This document shows positions 14,943 to 23,169 of a DNA stretch of 36,124 nt, in pieces. Under the pieces are notes generated by a model. That model searched no databases and was not told the DNA's origin. It worked only from the letters and a program-made list of their open reading frames with translations. A program made the translations under genes and the position numbers. Numbering within the stretch: position 1 is the stretch's first letter; each line of letters starts with the position of its first letter. The stretch is from Pseudonocardia autotrophica (GTDB lineage Bacteria > Actinomycetota > Actinomycetes > Mycobacteriales > Pseudonocardiaceae), in contig NZ_JNYD01000044.1 in assembly GCF_000717175.1 (NCBI RefSeq), forward strand, positions 1 to 36,124. Reading direction: 5' to 3'.

Positions 14943-16696
14943 CGGCCGCGCGGGGCGAGGTGTTCCGCCTGCGGATGCGCGGCGAGCAGGACGTGTTCGT
15001 CGCCCGCCAGCGCGGCCGCGAGGTCGCGGCGCTGGCCGGGCTCGAGCACCAGGACCAGATCCGGGTCGCGACCGCGCTCAGCGAGCTGAGCCGCGAGCTC
15101 ACCACGCTGCCCGGCGAGGTCACGATCACGATCTCGCTCGGCGCCGAGCCCACGCCCGCGCTGGTGCTCACCGCGGAGTGGGCCGGCGCCGGCGGACGTC
15201 CCGAGGACCTGGAGGGCGTCCGGGCCGCCGCCCGGCTGACGGACGCGTGCGAGGTCAGCCACGAGGGCGCGGGCGGCTCGGTCCGGCTCACCAAGCGGCT
15301 GCCGCCGGGCAGCGCGGTCGACCCCGACCAGGCCGAACGGATTCGCGCCGCCGTCCGCGAGTCGCGGCCGGCCGACGCGCTCGGCACGCTGCGCAGCCAG
15401 AACCAGGACCTGCTCGAGGCGCTGGAGAGCCTGCAGGCCCGGCAGGAGGACCTGCTGCGCGTCAACGCGGAGCTCGAGGAGACCAACCGCGGCGTGCTGG
15501 CCCTGCACGCCGAGCTCTCCGAGGAGCTGGAGGAGACCAACCGCGGCGTCGTCGCCCTCTACGCCGAGCTCGACGACGCGTCCACCCGGCTGCGCGAGGC
15601 CAGCGAGGCGAAGACCCGCTTCTGGGCGAACGTGAGCCACGAGCTGCGCACCCCGCTCAACTCGGTGCTGGGCATCTCGCGGCTGCTGCTCGACCCGGAC
15701 GGCGGCCGCCTGGACCCGGAGCAGCGCCACCAGGTCGAGCTGATCCGCGACGCGGGCGCGATGCTGCTGTCCCTGGTCAACGAGCTGCTCGACGTGGCGA
15801 AGGCCGAGTCGGGGCAGATCGGGGCCACGATCGTGCCGACCGACCTCGGCGCGGTGTTCGACGAGCTGCGCGCCACCCTGCGGCCGGTCGCCGACGCCGG
15901 GGTGGAGCTCGTCGTGGAACGGCCGGAGATCGACGTCGTGTGGACCGATCCGGTCCTGCTCGGCAGGATCCTCCGCAACCTGGTGAGCAACGGCCTGAAG
16001 TTCACCGAGCGCGGCGAGGTGCGGGTCCGGGCGGGCCTGGACCCGGAGGACGGGGAGGTGGTGGTCCGGGTGAGCGACACCGGGATCGGCATCCCCGCCG
16101 AGCACCAGCAGCGGGTGTTCGAGGAGTTCTACCAGGTCCGCGGGCACCTGCAGGCCGCCAGCGGCGGCACCGGCCTCGGGCTGCCGTACTCGCGGCGGCT
16201 GGCCGCGATCCTCGGCGGCTCGCTGGAGATGGACAGCCGGCCGGGCCGCGGGACCGAGCTGACGCTGCGCCTGCCCGGGCGTCCGGCGGGCGAGGCGGCG
16301 GCGGACGTCGTGCCGCTCGGCCGCGTGCTCGTCGTCGACGACGACCCGGCGGTGCGGGCGCTCCTGCGGAGGATCGTCGAGGGGCTCGAGGGTGAGGTCA
16401 CCGAGGCCGCGTCGGGGCCGGAGGCGCAGCAGGCCCTCGGGGCCGCGGTCCCGGACCTCGTGCTGCTGGACCTGGACATCCCCGCGCCGACCGGCTCCGA
16501 GGTCCTCGCCGGGATGCGCGCGGACCCGGCCCTCGCCGCCGTCCCGGTCGTGGTGGTCACCGCCGCGCAGCTCGGCGACGCGCGGCGACGGGACCTGGGC
16601 CGGACCGCCGCCGTCGTCGACAAGGCTCAGCTGTCCGGGCCGGTGCTGGTGGCGGCGGTCGGCGCCGCCCGCGACCTCGTCGGGAGGGCGCCGTGA
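14939..16696 (+). CDS. hybrid histidine kinase with degenerate RsbT-like N-terminal domain and C-terminal receiver
   Basis: The 585-residue protein has four parts. Residues about 1-130 look like a GHKL/RsbT fold: EHQDQIRVATALSELSREL parallels the RsbT N-box helix, but the ATP-contacting Asn is missing. Residues 150-225 are coiled coil with an 18-residue tandem repeat. A HisKA domain has NVSHELRTPLNSV with His234, followed by an HATPase_c (NLVSNGLKFTERG, SDTGIGIP, GGTGLGLPYSRRL). From about residue 460 a receiver domain has VLVVDDDPAVR and phosphoacceptor Asp511 in DLVLLDLDIP. No membrane segment is seen, so it is cytoplasmic. ATGA and GTGA overlaps join it to its neighbours; a phosphorelay to the next gene's receiver is likely. 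Confidence 0.9.
   Translation: MTAARGEVFRLRMRGEQDVFVARQRGREVAALAGLEHQDQIRVATALSELSRELTTLPGEVTITISLGAEPTPALVLTAEWAGAGGRPEDLEGVRAAARLTDACEVSHEGAGGSVRLTKRLPPGSAVDPDQAERIRAAVRESRPADALGTLRSQNQDLLEALESLQARQEDLLRVNAELEETNRGVLALHAELSEELEETNRGVVALYAELDDASTRLREASEAKTRFWANVSHELRTPLNSVLGISRLLLDPDGGRLDPEQRHQVELIRDAGAMLLSLVNELLDVAKAESGQIGATIVPTDLGAVFDELRATLRPVADAGVELVVERPEIDVVWTDPVLLGRILRNLVSNGLKFTERGEVRVRAGLDPEDGEVVVRVSDTGIGIPAEHQQRVFEEFYQVRGHLQAASGGTGLGLPYSRRLAAILGGSLEMDSRPGRGTELTLRLPGRPAGEAAADVVPLGRVLVVDDDPAVRALLRRIVEGLEGEVTEAASGPEAQQALGAAVPDLVLLDLDIPAPTGSEVLAGMRADPALAAVPVVVVTAAQLGDARRRDLGRTAAVVDKAQLSGPVLVAAVGAARDLVGRAP
15470..15577 (+). repeat. 54-bp tandem repeat inside the kinase coiled coil
   Basis: Two in-frame 54-bp units (15470-15523 and 15524-15577) encode 18-residue copies starting ELEETNRGVLALHAEL and ELEETNRGVVALYAEL. 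They lie in the linker between the N-terminal domain and the HisKA domain and probably add coiled-coil length. Confidence 0.85.
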
Positions 16697-18273
16697 CCGG
16701 CCCGGAGACGAGCACCGAGGTGGTCGACGGGACCACGATCCTGGTGGTCGACGACAACGCCGGGAACCGGTACGTCGCGGCCAGCTGGCTGCGCCGGGCC
16801 GGGTACCGGGTGGTGGAGGCCTCGACCGGCACCGAGGCGCTGGACCGGGTGGCGTCCGACCCGATCGACGTCGTGCTGCTCGACGTCGGGCTGCCGGACA
16901 TGAGCGGGTTCGAGGTATGCGAGCGGATCAAGGCCGATCCGGTGCTCGCCCGCCCGGTGATCCACCTGTCCGCCACGGCCATTCGCGGCGAGGACCGGGC
17001 GCAGGGTCTCACCCGCGGCGCCGACGCCTATCTCGTCGAGCCCGTGGAACCGGACGAGCTGCGCGCCACGGTGTGGTCGGTGCTGCGCTACCACCGCGCG
17101 CGGGAGGCGGCGGAGCGGCTCGCGGCGCGGCTGGCCGGGCTCAGCCGCGCGACCATGGCGATGAACGCCGCCGTCGACTTCGACGAGCTGGCCACCACGA
17201 TCGCGTCGGGCGCGGCCGCCCTGGCGCAGGTGCCGGCCGCCGCCCTGGTCGCCGCGTCGGACCGGACGGTGCGCCGCGCCGTCGTCGACCCCGCCGACCC
17301 GGAGGACGACCTCCCGCGCTGCGACGCCGTCCCGCAGCGGCTGCTCGACCGGCTCGCCGGCACGCTGCCCGACGGGCCGGTCTCCGTGTCCTGGGCCGAG
17401 GCGGTGGACCGCGGCGAGGCCGACGGTCCGGCGTCGGCCCTGCGGTTCGGGTTCCGGTCCGGCCGGGTCGCGATCGTGCTCCGGACGCCCGAGCTGTCCA
17501 CGGAGCTGCGCGACCTGCTGGCCCAGCTGGGCAACGCCGCCGCGCTCGCGGTCGACTCCCTGCAGCTCTACGTCGAGGAGCACACCCTCGCGCTGACCCT
17601 GCAGCGCGCGTTCCTGCCCACCGCCCCGGTCGCGCCGTCCGGGGTCGAGGTCGCGGTGCGGTACGTGCCGGCGGCGCAGAACACCGAGATCGGCGGGGAC
17701 TTCTACGAGGTCGTCGAGCTCGGCGAGGGGCGGCTGCTGCTCGCGATCGGGGACGTCTCGGGCCACTCGATCCACGCCGCGACGGTGATGGTCGAGCTCC
17801 GGCACGCGCTGCGCGCCTACGCCGTGGAGGGGCACGGCCCGTCGGCGATCCTGAACCGGCTCGAGACCATGGTGCGGCAGTACCACCCGCGCGAGTTCGC
17901 GACGGTCTGCGTGATGGTCCTCGACGCCGCGCGGGACGTCGTCACCGTCGCCAACGCCGGGCACCTCGCGCCGCTGCTGGCCTCCCCCGAGGGCACGGTC
18001 CCGCTCGCCGCGCACGGCCCGATGCTCGGCCTGCGCCGCGCGCACGGGGAGGACTCGGTGCTCGCCCTGCCCCCGCGCTGGACGCTCGTGCTCTACACGG
18101 ACGGGCTGGTGGAGAAGCGGGGCGTGGACCTCGACGCGGCGCTGGAGGACCTGCGCGCCGCCGTGTCCGTGGACCCCGCTCCCGAGGAGCTGGGCGACCA
18201 GCTGCTCGGTCGGTTCGCCGGCGTCCGCGAGGACGACATCGCCCTGCTGATCCTGCGGGGCGGCGTCGCCTAA
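16693..18273 (+). CDS. receiver-GAF-like-SpoIIE PP2C phosphatase (RsbU-like response regulator)
   Basis: The 526-residue protein has an N-terminal receiver (TILVVDDNAGNRY, phosphoacceptor Asp64 in DVVLLDVGLPDMSG), a middle GAF-like region (about 140-285), and a C-terminal SpoIIE PP2C domain. The phosphatase motifs are GGDFYEVVEL, IGDVSGHS, TVANAGHLAPLL, VLYTDGLVEKRG and REDDIALLIL, with the metal Asp residues intact. The role should be to dephosphorylate an RsbV-type antagonist and so activate a sigma factor. The receiver suggests control by the overlapping hybrid kinase, with RsbT as a possible second activator. The GTG at 16693 overlaps the kinase stop (GTGA). It converges on rsbW with a four-base overlap. 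Confidence 0.92.
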   Translation: MTGPETSTEVVDGTTILVVDDNAGNRYVAASWLRRAGYRVVEASTGTEALDRVASDPIDVVLLDVGLPDMSGFEVCERIKADPVLARPVIHLSATAIRGEDRAQGLTRGADAYLVEPVEPDELRATVWSVLRYHRAREAAERLAARLAGLSRATMAMNAAVDFDELATTIASGAAALAQVPAAALVAASDRTVRRAVVDPADPEDDLPRCDAVPQRLLDRLAGTLPDGPVSVSWAEAVDRGEADGPASALRFGFRSGRVAIVLRTPELSTELRDLLAQLGNAAALAVDSLQLYVEEHTLALTLQRAFLPTAPVAPSGVEVAVRYVPAAQNTEIGGDFYEVVELGEGRLLLAIGDVSGHSIHAATVMVELRHALRAYAVEGHGPSAILNRLETMVRQYHPREFATVCVMVLDAARDVVTVANAGHLAPLLASPEGTVPLAAHGPMLGLRRAHGEDSVLALPPRWTLVLYTDGLVEKRGVDLDAALEDLRAAVSVDPAPEELGDQLLGRFAGVREDDIALLILRGGVA

Positions 18274-18734
18274 CGGCGCCACCAGAGCGAGACCGTGGTC
18301 CCGCCGGGCCCGCGCTCGATCTCCGCGTGGTCGCCGAGGTTCGTGATCATCGCCAGGCCGCGGCCGCGGTGCCCCGGGTCCGCCGGGATCGGCCGCCAGC
18401 GCCCCTCGTCCCGCACCGTGACCAGGACACAGCCCCCGGCGGTGCACACCGCGCTGAGGTCGACCGGCCGCTCGCCGTCCGTGTAGGCGTGCTCAGCCGC
18501 GTTGACCATGGCCTCGTAGGAGGCGAGGAGCAGGTCCTCCACGGTCTCCTCGTCGAGCCCGGTCGCCGCGGCCCATGCGCCCAGCTCCCGGCGCGCCGCC
18601 GCCAGCCGCGCGGCCTCGCCGGGGAACCGGTGCTCGAGCAGCGGGCCGTCCGCGGCGGGCTCCCGGCCCCACGCCTGCGCGTCCGGCGGATCGCCGACCG
18701 GGTGCGGATCGGGCCGGACCGGGACGGTCACCAT
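18270..18734 (-). CDS. rsbW: RsbW-like anti-sigma factor kinase
   Basis: The 154-residue protein is a GHKL-type serine kinase/anti-sigma factor. Visible boxes are the N-box SYEAMVNAAEHAY, G1 VRDEGRW and G2 HRGRGLAMITNLGD, followed by GGTTVSLWWRR at the end. About 35 Pro-rich residues precede the domain. RsbW proteins bind a sigma factor or phosphorylate an RsbV antagonist. No sigma factor gene is next to it, unlike classical rsbV-rsbW-sigB operons. It is the second gene of a two-gene minus operon; its ATG overlaps the rsbV TGA by one base. Confidence 0.88.
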   Translation of the reverse strand: MVTVPVRPDPHPVGDPPDAQAWGREPAADGPLLEHRFPGEAARLAAARRELGAWAAATGLDEETVEDLLLASYEAMVNAAEHAYTDGERPVDLSAVCTAGGCVLVTVRDEGRWRPIPADPGHRGRGLAMITNLGDHAEIERGPGGTTVSLWWRR

Positions 18735-19138
18735 CAGGCGTCCCCGAGCGCCGCCGCCCGGGAGGGGTACAGCGCGAGGGTGCGGTCCATGCCGGTGATC
18801 TGCAGCGGGCGCAGCACCCGCCGCGAGTCGGCGACCACCCGCAGCGCGACGCCGCGCTCCTCCGCGCCGCGCTGGGCGAGGGCGACCGCGGTCAGACCGA
18901 CCGAGGTGAAGAAGTCGACGCCGGTCAGGTCGAGGACGAGGACCGCCGGCCGGACCTCGAGCTCCGCCTGCAGGGTCTCGTCCAGCCCGGCGGCGGTGAC
19001 GAGGTCGATCTCGCCGGCGATGGCGACCACCGTGGTGCGGCCGAGGTGCTCGATGTGGACGGTCAGCGCCTCGTCGTCCGGCCCGGCGCGCAGGAGTGAA
19101 TTGATCTCGGCCGTGCCCGAGGTGCGCCGTACCTGCAT
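18734..19138 (-). CDS. rsbV: RsbV-like anti-anti-sigma factor (STAS)
   Basis: The 134-residue protein is a single STAS domain with about 25 extra N-terminal residues. The phosphorylation serine is residue 79 in TGVDFFTSVGLTAV. When unphosphorylated it should bind the RsbW partner and free the sigma factor; the convergent RsbU-like phosphatase is the natural activator. The ATG at 19138 starts the minus operon. RsbV and RsbW here face the six-gene plus operon, so the whole pathway except the sigma factor is within 7 kb. Confidence 0.88.
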   Translation of the reverse strand: MQVRRTSGTAEINSLLRAGPDDEALTVHIEHLGRTTVVAIAGEIDLVTAAGLDETLQAELEVRPAVLVLDLTGVDFFTSVGLTAVALAQRGAEERGVALRVVADSRRVLRPLQITGMDRTLALYPSRAAALGDA

Positions 19139-19583
19139 CGTCCGCCCTTCACCCGCCCCGACGCCGCGGGACGATCAGTCCGGCGGGCCGGGTGCTCGGC
19201 GCACATGGCGTGTTCCGGTCCCCTGCCCCGGTCGGAGGCTACGCGTCCGCGTCCCCCGCCTCCAACGGGAGCGGACCCACTGCCGGACCTCACATCGAGG
19301 CCGCGCCGAACGGAGGAACGGAGTGGTCATCTCGGCCGCCGGACCGGACCGGTGGCGCACCGCACCCCTCGAACGTTCCACCCGGCCCGGCGCCGGTAGC
19401 TGAACGGCGCGTGCAGGCCTTTCGGACCACGGCGGCGGGTCCACCGTCGGCGTAACCGCGCCCGCAGACGGCGCAACATGTGCGGCACACACAGAGAACC
19501 TGCCGGTAACCCGCTTCGATGACCCCGGGTCGGCGCGCTCCCTCCGCCACCGCCTGCCCACCCCGTGTCGCCGCCGGAAGGGC
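19139..19583. other. non-coding divergent spacer between rsbV and globin gene
   Basis: About 445 bp with no convincing gene. Short open frames on both strands have no family features. It must hold the rsbV-rsbW promoter on minus and the globin promoter on plus. A GTGCGGCACAC segment near 19480-19492 is locally symmetrical. I could not assign -10/-35 elements. Confidence 0.5.
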
Positions 19584-20219
19584 ATGTCGATGGGTTCCCC
19601 GACGGGCTCCGGCCCGACCCGCGCCAGGACGGACACCCGACCCTCGGACGGGCGGCCCACTCCCGAGGTCATGGCGGAGGTTCAGCGGTCCTGTCGGGCC
19701 GTGGCCGACCGGCCGGAGCGACTGGCCGAGGTGTTCTACGCGCACCTGTTCGAGATGGCGCCGTGGGCTCGGTCGATGTTCGGCACGGACATGACCGGGC
19801 AGATGCAGAGGATGACCGCGACCCTGCTCGCGGCGGTCCAGCAGCTGACGACGTCGGACACGGCCGACCTCGAGCTGGTGCTGCACCGGATGGGGGCCGA
19901 TCACTACGTGCGCCACGGGGTCGAGCCGAAGCACTACCTCTACATCGCCCACGCGCTGACCAGAGCCGTTCGTGACGTGGCGGGCTGGGAGTACAGCGGC
20001 CACCTCAACTCGTGCTGGGTGTGGCTGAGCGAGTGGGTGTGCCGGCACATGATCGCCGGGGCCCGCGAGGCGATCGCCGAGCAGAACCCCGTCGAGGACG
20101 ACGCCGGCTGGCGCCTGGGCGAGCGCGCCACCGCCGCCGCGATCCCGTCCCCGCGCGCGGAACCCGCGACGCACTCCCGGCCGAGGCACGCCAGACGCCT
20201 GTTCCGGAACCGGGGCTGA
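19584..20219 (+). CDS. single-domain globin (flavohaemoglobin-type globin without reductase)
   Basis: The 211-residue protein contains a globin domain at about residues 30-160. FYAHLFEMAPWARSMFG holds the B-helix Tyr and CD corner, GQMQRM lies in the E helix with Gln as likely distal residue, and a His-rich F-helix segment, DHYVRHGVEPKHY, should supply the proximal His (His107 by position). Compared with the usual flavohaemoglobin pattern this segment appears to carry one extra residue, so His107 versus His111 is not certain. The C-terminal 45 residues are basic and low-complexity (RPRHARRLFRNRG), not a reductase. Likely roles are oxygen or nitric oxide handling or redox sensing. The ATG at 19584 is used; 19590 is possible. 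Confidence 0.85.
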   Translation: MSMGSPTGSGPTRARTDTRPSDGRPTPEVMAEVQRSCRAVADRPERLAEVFYAHLFEMAPWARSMFGTDMTGQMQRMTATLLAAVQQLTTSDTADLELVLHRMGADHYVRHGVEPKHYLYIAHALTRAVRDVAGWEYSGHLNSCWVWLSEWVCRHMIAGAREAIAEQNPVEDDAGWRLGERATAAAIPSPRAEPATHSRPRHARRLFRNRG

Positions 20220-20396
20220 GCCGACCCGGAGCGCGGACCCGCCGGGGACGCCCGGCCCGCCGCACGCCGACGCGGATCGGGCACGACTCGTCGAGCCGCG
20301 TCCGGAATTGCCGATGGCGTCCGCGCCCTCGGTCCGGCATGGTCGTGACGAGGCTCACCGTGCGACGACATGGGACGCCGGACACGAGGAGGCGCC

Positions 20397-21482
20397 GTGA
20401 TCGAGCCCTACCAGGTCGTCGGCCTCGTCCCGACGATGCGGGGCATCCGGTACCGCGACGAGATCAAGCGCAACATCGAGCACCTCGGCCACCTGATGAA
20501 GGCGGCGTCGTGGCTGTCGGCGATGGCCCTGCCGGTTCGCCTGATCACCATCCCCGAGGGCGCGCTGCAGGGTTTCAACGACGAGGTGCTCGACCACGAC
20601 CACGAGTGGTTCGCCGCCGAGTGCGCCATCGACATCCCCGGCCCGGAGACGGACGCGCTCGGCGCGCTGGCCGCCAAGTGGGACGCCTACGTCATGGCCA
20701 CCGCGAAGGCGCGGCACCCGGAGTTCCCGGGCCGGTTCTTCAACGTCGGGTTCGCGATCTCCCCGCAGGAGGAGATCGTCCTCGTCCACCACAAGGTGGT
20801 GCCGCTGCTCCCGGTCGAGCACTCGGTCACGCCGCACAACGTCTGGGACCGCTGGGTCGAGCTCTACGGCGACGGGCTCGACGCCTTCTACCCGGTGGCG
20901 GACACCGAGATCGGGCGCCTCGGCGTGATGATGGCCAACGAGGCGTCGTACCCGGAGAACGCCCGCGGCCTCGCCATGAACGGCTGCGAGGTCGCCTACC
21001 GCGGCCCGTACCCGCACCCACACGCCGGCAACGGCTTCTTCGAGATCCAGAACCGGGCCCGGGCGCTGGACAACAACATGTACGTGATCGGGAACCAGGT
21101 CGGCACGTACTACCTGGACGCCGACTCCGACATCCCGATCGACACCTTCGGCTCGGCGAGCATGGTCTGCGACTACCGGGGGGACGTCGTCGGGCAGGTC
21201 GGCTACGCCGGGCACTCCACGTGGGTCGCGGGCACGATCGACATCCAGGCGCTGCGCGACTTCCGCTCCCGCGCGCAGTTCGGCAACTGGCTCAAGGACC
21301 TCACGACCGAGCAGTACCAGGTCATCTACCGGGAGCCGATCTACCCGAAGAACCTCTACCTGCACCGGAAGCCGTACGCGCACGAGGAGTACCGGCGCGA
21401 GGTCACCGAGAAGCAGGTCGAGCTGCTGCACGAGCGGGACGTCTGGCGCCGCCCCGACCCGGGCACCCGGGACGAGGGCTGA
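20397..21482 (+). CDS. nitrilase-superfamily protein with catalytic Cys position occupied by Ala
   Basis: The 361-residue protein is a carbon-nitrogen hydrolase homologue. The catalytic Glu (Glu54, LITIPEGAL) and Lys (Lys133, LVHHKVVPLLP) are present. The nucleophile motif, normally like IGVLICYDLRFPE, reads LGVMMANEASYPENARGL, so Ala180 stands where Cys should be. The cysteine in NGCEVAYRG aligns with a non-catalytic position. It may therefore be a non-hydrolytic relative, for example a binding, lyase-like or regulatory protein. The GTG at 20397 has AGGAGG at 20386-20391; an ATG at 20370 is in frame but has no such site. It is in its own transcription unit, convergent with the LLM oxidoreductase gene. 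Confidence 0.85.
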   Translation: MIEPYQVVGLVPTMRGIRYRDEIKRNIEHLGHLMKAASWLSAMALPVRLITIPEGALQGFNDEVLDHDHEWFAAECAIDIPGPETDALGALAAKWDAYVMATAKARHPEFPGRFFNVGFAISPQEEIVLVHHKVVPLLPVEHSVTPHNVWDRWVELYGDGLDAFYPVADTEIGRLGVMMANEASYPENARGLAMNGCEVAYRGPYPHPHAGNGFFEIQNRARALDNNMYVIGNQVGTYYLDADSDIPIDTFGSASMVCDYRGDVVGQVGYAGHSTWVAGTIDIQALRDFRSRAQFGNWLKDLTTEQYQVIYREPIYPKNLYLHRKPYAHEEYRREVTEKQVELLHERDVWRRPDPGTRDEG

Positions 21483-21491
21483 CGGCCGGCC

Positions 21492-22367
21492 TCAGCGAAG
21501 CTTCTCGATCACCGGGGCGAAGGCCTCCGCCGACGGCTGGAGCACCGTGACGTAGCTGATCCCGAACCGCTCGCGGGCCGCCCGGAGCTGCTCGACGATC
21601 TCGTCGACCGTCCCGACGAGGAGCGTGGGCAGCTCCAGCATCTGCTCGACGGTCAGGTAGTCGACGCCGAACTGCGCCCGCAGCTGCTCGATCGCCGCCC
21701 GCCGGTCGTCCACGACGGCGACGACCTGGACCAGCAGGTTCCGCTCCGGGTCGCGCTCCCCCGCCGCCTCGGCCGCCAGCGCGATCCGCCCGTCGAGCTC
21801 CTCGGCGGTGAGCAGGAGCAGCTCGCCGGTGGTGGAGCCGGGCTTGAGCGTGGCGCCCGCGAACGCGACCGTGTCCGCGTGCCGGGCGGCGAGGCGCAGC
21901 ATCCGGTCGCCGTTCCCGCCGAGGAGCAACGGCGGCCGCGGCAGCTGGGCGGGCTTCGGCGTGCCGTCCGCGAGGGCCGTGCCGAGCCGCTCGACGAGGT
22001 CCTCCAGCGCGGAGACCCGCTCGCCGGGCGAGCCGAAGGGCAGGCCGGCGGCGTCGAACTCGGCGCGGTTGTAGCCCGTCCCCAGCCCGAGCTCGAACCG
22101 GCCCCCGGAGAGCTGGTCCAGCGTGGCGACCTCGCGCGCGAGCAGCGTGGGGTTCCAGAACCCGGCGTTGAGCACGAAGGTGCCGAGCCGCACCCGCTCG
22201 GTGGCGTCCGCGGCGGCGGCGAGCGCCGGGAAGGGCGCCGGCATGCCGAGATGGTCGGGCACGAGGACGACGTCGTACCCCTGCTCCTCGACGTGCCGGC
22301 ACGTCGCCACCCACGTCGCCCGGTCCTCGAACGACGTCAGGTTCACGCCGAATCGGAACGGCCTCAT
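21492..22367 (-). CDS. LLM-class F420-dependent oxidoreductase (TIGR03621-like)
   Basis: The 291-residue protein is a luciferase-like (beta/alpha)8 oxidoreductase. RFGVNLTSFEDRATWV, YDVVLVPDHLGMPAPFPAL, RVRLGTFVLNAGFWNPTLLA and LSGGRFELGLGTGYNRAEF are the standard segments of the F420-binding branch. Cofactor preference for F420 over FMN is inferred from the subfamily and the actinobacterial host. The ATG at 22367 gives a standard start; the open frame continues upstream without family features. It lies 58 bp downstream of the GyrI-like gene on the same strand, so cotranscription is possible. Substrate unknown. Confidence 0.88.
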   Translation of the reverse strand: MRPFRFGVNLTSFEDRATWVATCRHVEEQGYDVVLVPDHLGMPAPFPALAAAADATERVRLGTFVLNAGFWNPTLLAREVATLDQLSGGRFELGLGTGYNRAEFDAAGLPFGSPGERVSALEDLVERLGTALADGTPKPAQLPRPPLLLGGNGDRMLRLAARHADTVAFAGATLKPGSTTGELLLLTAEELDGRIALAAEAAGERDPERNLLVQVVAVVDDRRAAIEQLRAQFGVDYLTVEQMLELPTLLVGTVDEIVEQLRAARERFGISYVTVLQPSAEAFAPVIEKLR

Positions 22368-22425
22368 TCCCCACCCCCGGATCCGTGACGGTCTCCGGCC
22401 AGCATCGCGCACCCGGGGGCCGGGA

Positions 22426-23043
22426 TCAGGCCTCGGCCACCGGCTGCCGGAGGATGGTCCGCAGCCTCGACGGGTCGGCCCGCCGCGGATCACTCAGATA
22501 GATCTCGTGGTGCTTGCCGACCATGGTGAGGCCGTGCTCCGGGATGAACTCGTGGTGCATGTGCCGCAGCAGCTCGGCCTCGTCGTCGTAGGCGCCGACG
22601 TGCAGCGCCTGGACGCAGCGACCTTCCGCCAGGGTCGCCATGCGGACGTCGGCCAACCGGGAGGGCGGCGCCTTCGAGGCGACCTTCTCGACGGCCGCGT
22701 CGAACATCTCGCCCGTGGTCCAGCCGGGCACCATGATCATCATAGTCCAGTCCCACCGGGACTTGTCCCGCACGGTGGTGAAGGCGCCCATGTCCTCGGC
22801 CCACCAGAGCCCTTCCAGCGGCATCACGACGTAGTCGCGGCCGAGCTCGGTCCTGCTGGCGAACTTGAGCGCGTAGGCGAGGGGGTACAGCGCCGACACC
22901 GCGGCCTCGTACACCGGGGTGTTCGGGTCGCCGTGGCCGTCGATCATCAGATATTGGAGGTCGGGCACGTCCAGGACCTCCGGCGAGTCGCGCCGGGCCC
23001 GGTAGCACGGCAACTCCCGCTTCAGGTCCACCTTGGTGGCCAC
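22426..23043 (-). CDS. GyrI-like small-molecule-binding domain protein
   Basis: The 205-residue protein has the pattern KVDLKRELPCYRARRDSPEV followed by YLMIDGHGDPNTPVYEAAV, the hallmark of stand-alone GyrI-like (SOUL/BacR-type effector-binding) proteins. EGLWWAEDM and HVGAYDDEAELLRHMHHEF lie in the two repeats that form the ligand cleft. Such proteins bind or, in some cases, hydrolyse small hydrophobic compounds. The GTG at 23043 is supported by GGGAGGG upstream. It diverges from the DUF2332 gene across 126 bp and probably precedes the LLM gene in one transcript. Confidence 0.85.
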   Translation of the reverse strand: MATKVDLKRELPCYRARRDSPEVLDVPDLQYLMIDGHGDPNTPVYEAAVSALYPLAYALKFASRTELGRDYVVMPLEGLWWAEDMGAFTTVRDKSRWDWTMMIMVPGWTTGEMFDAAVEKVASKAPPSRLADVRMATLAEGRCVQALHVGAYDDEAELLRHMHHEFIPEHGLTMVGKHHEIYLSDPRRADPSRLRTILRQPVAEA

Positions 23044-23169
23044 GCGGTCCCTCCCGACTGGTGACGAGTGCGTGCGGACGCCCGGAGCGTGTCGCACTCC
23101 GACCCGTCCGTCACGCGCGCCCTAGGATCGCCGGGATGCCAGGGGCCGACCGCAGGGAGCGCCGCATCC

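Noticed and set aside
16392..19403. 1003-codon plus-strand frame across the kinase and phosphatase genes
   Set aside because: Shadow of the hybrid kinase and RsbU-like genes; no motif, extreme Arg/Gly/Pro content.
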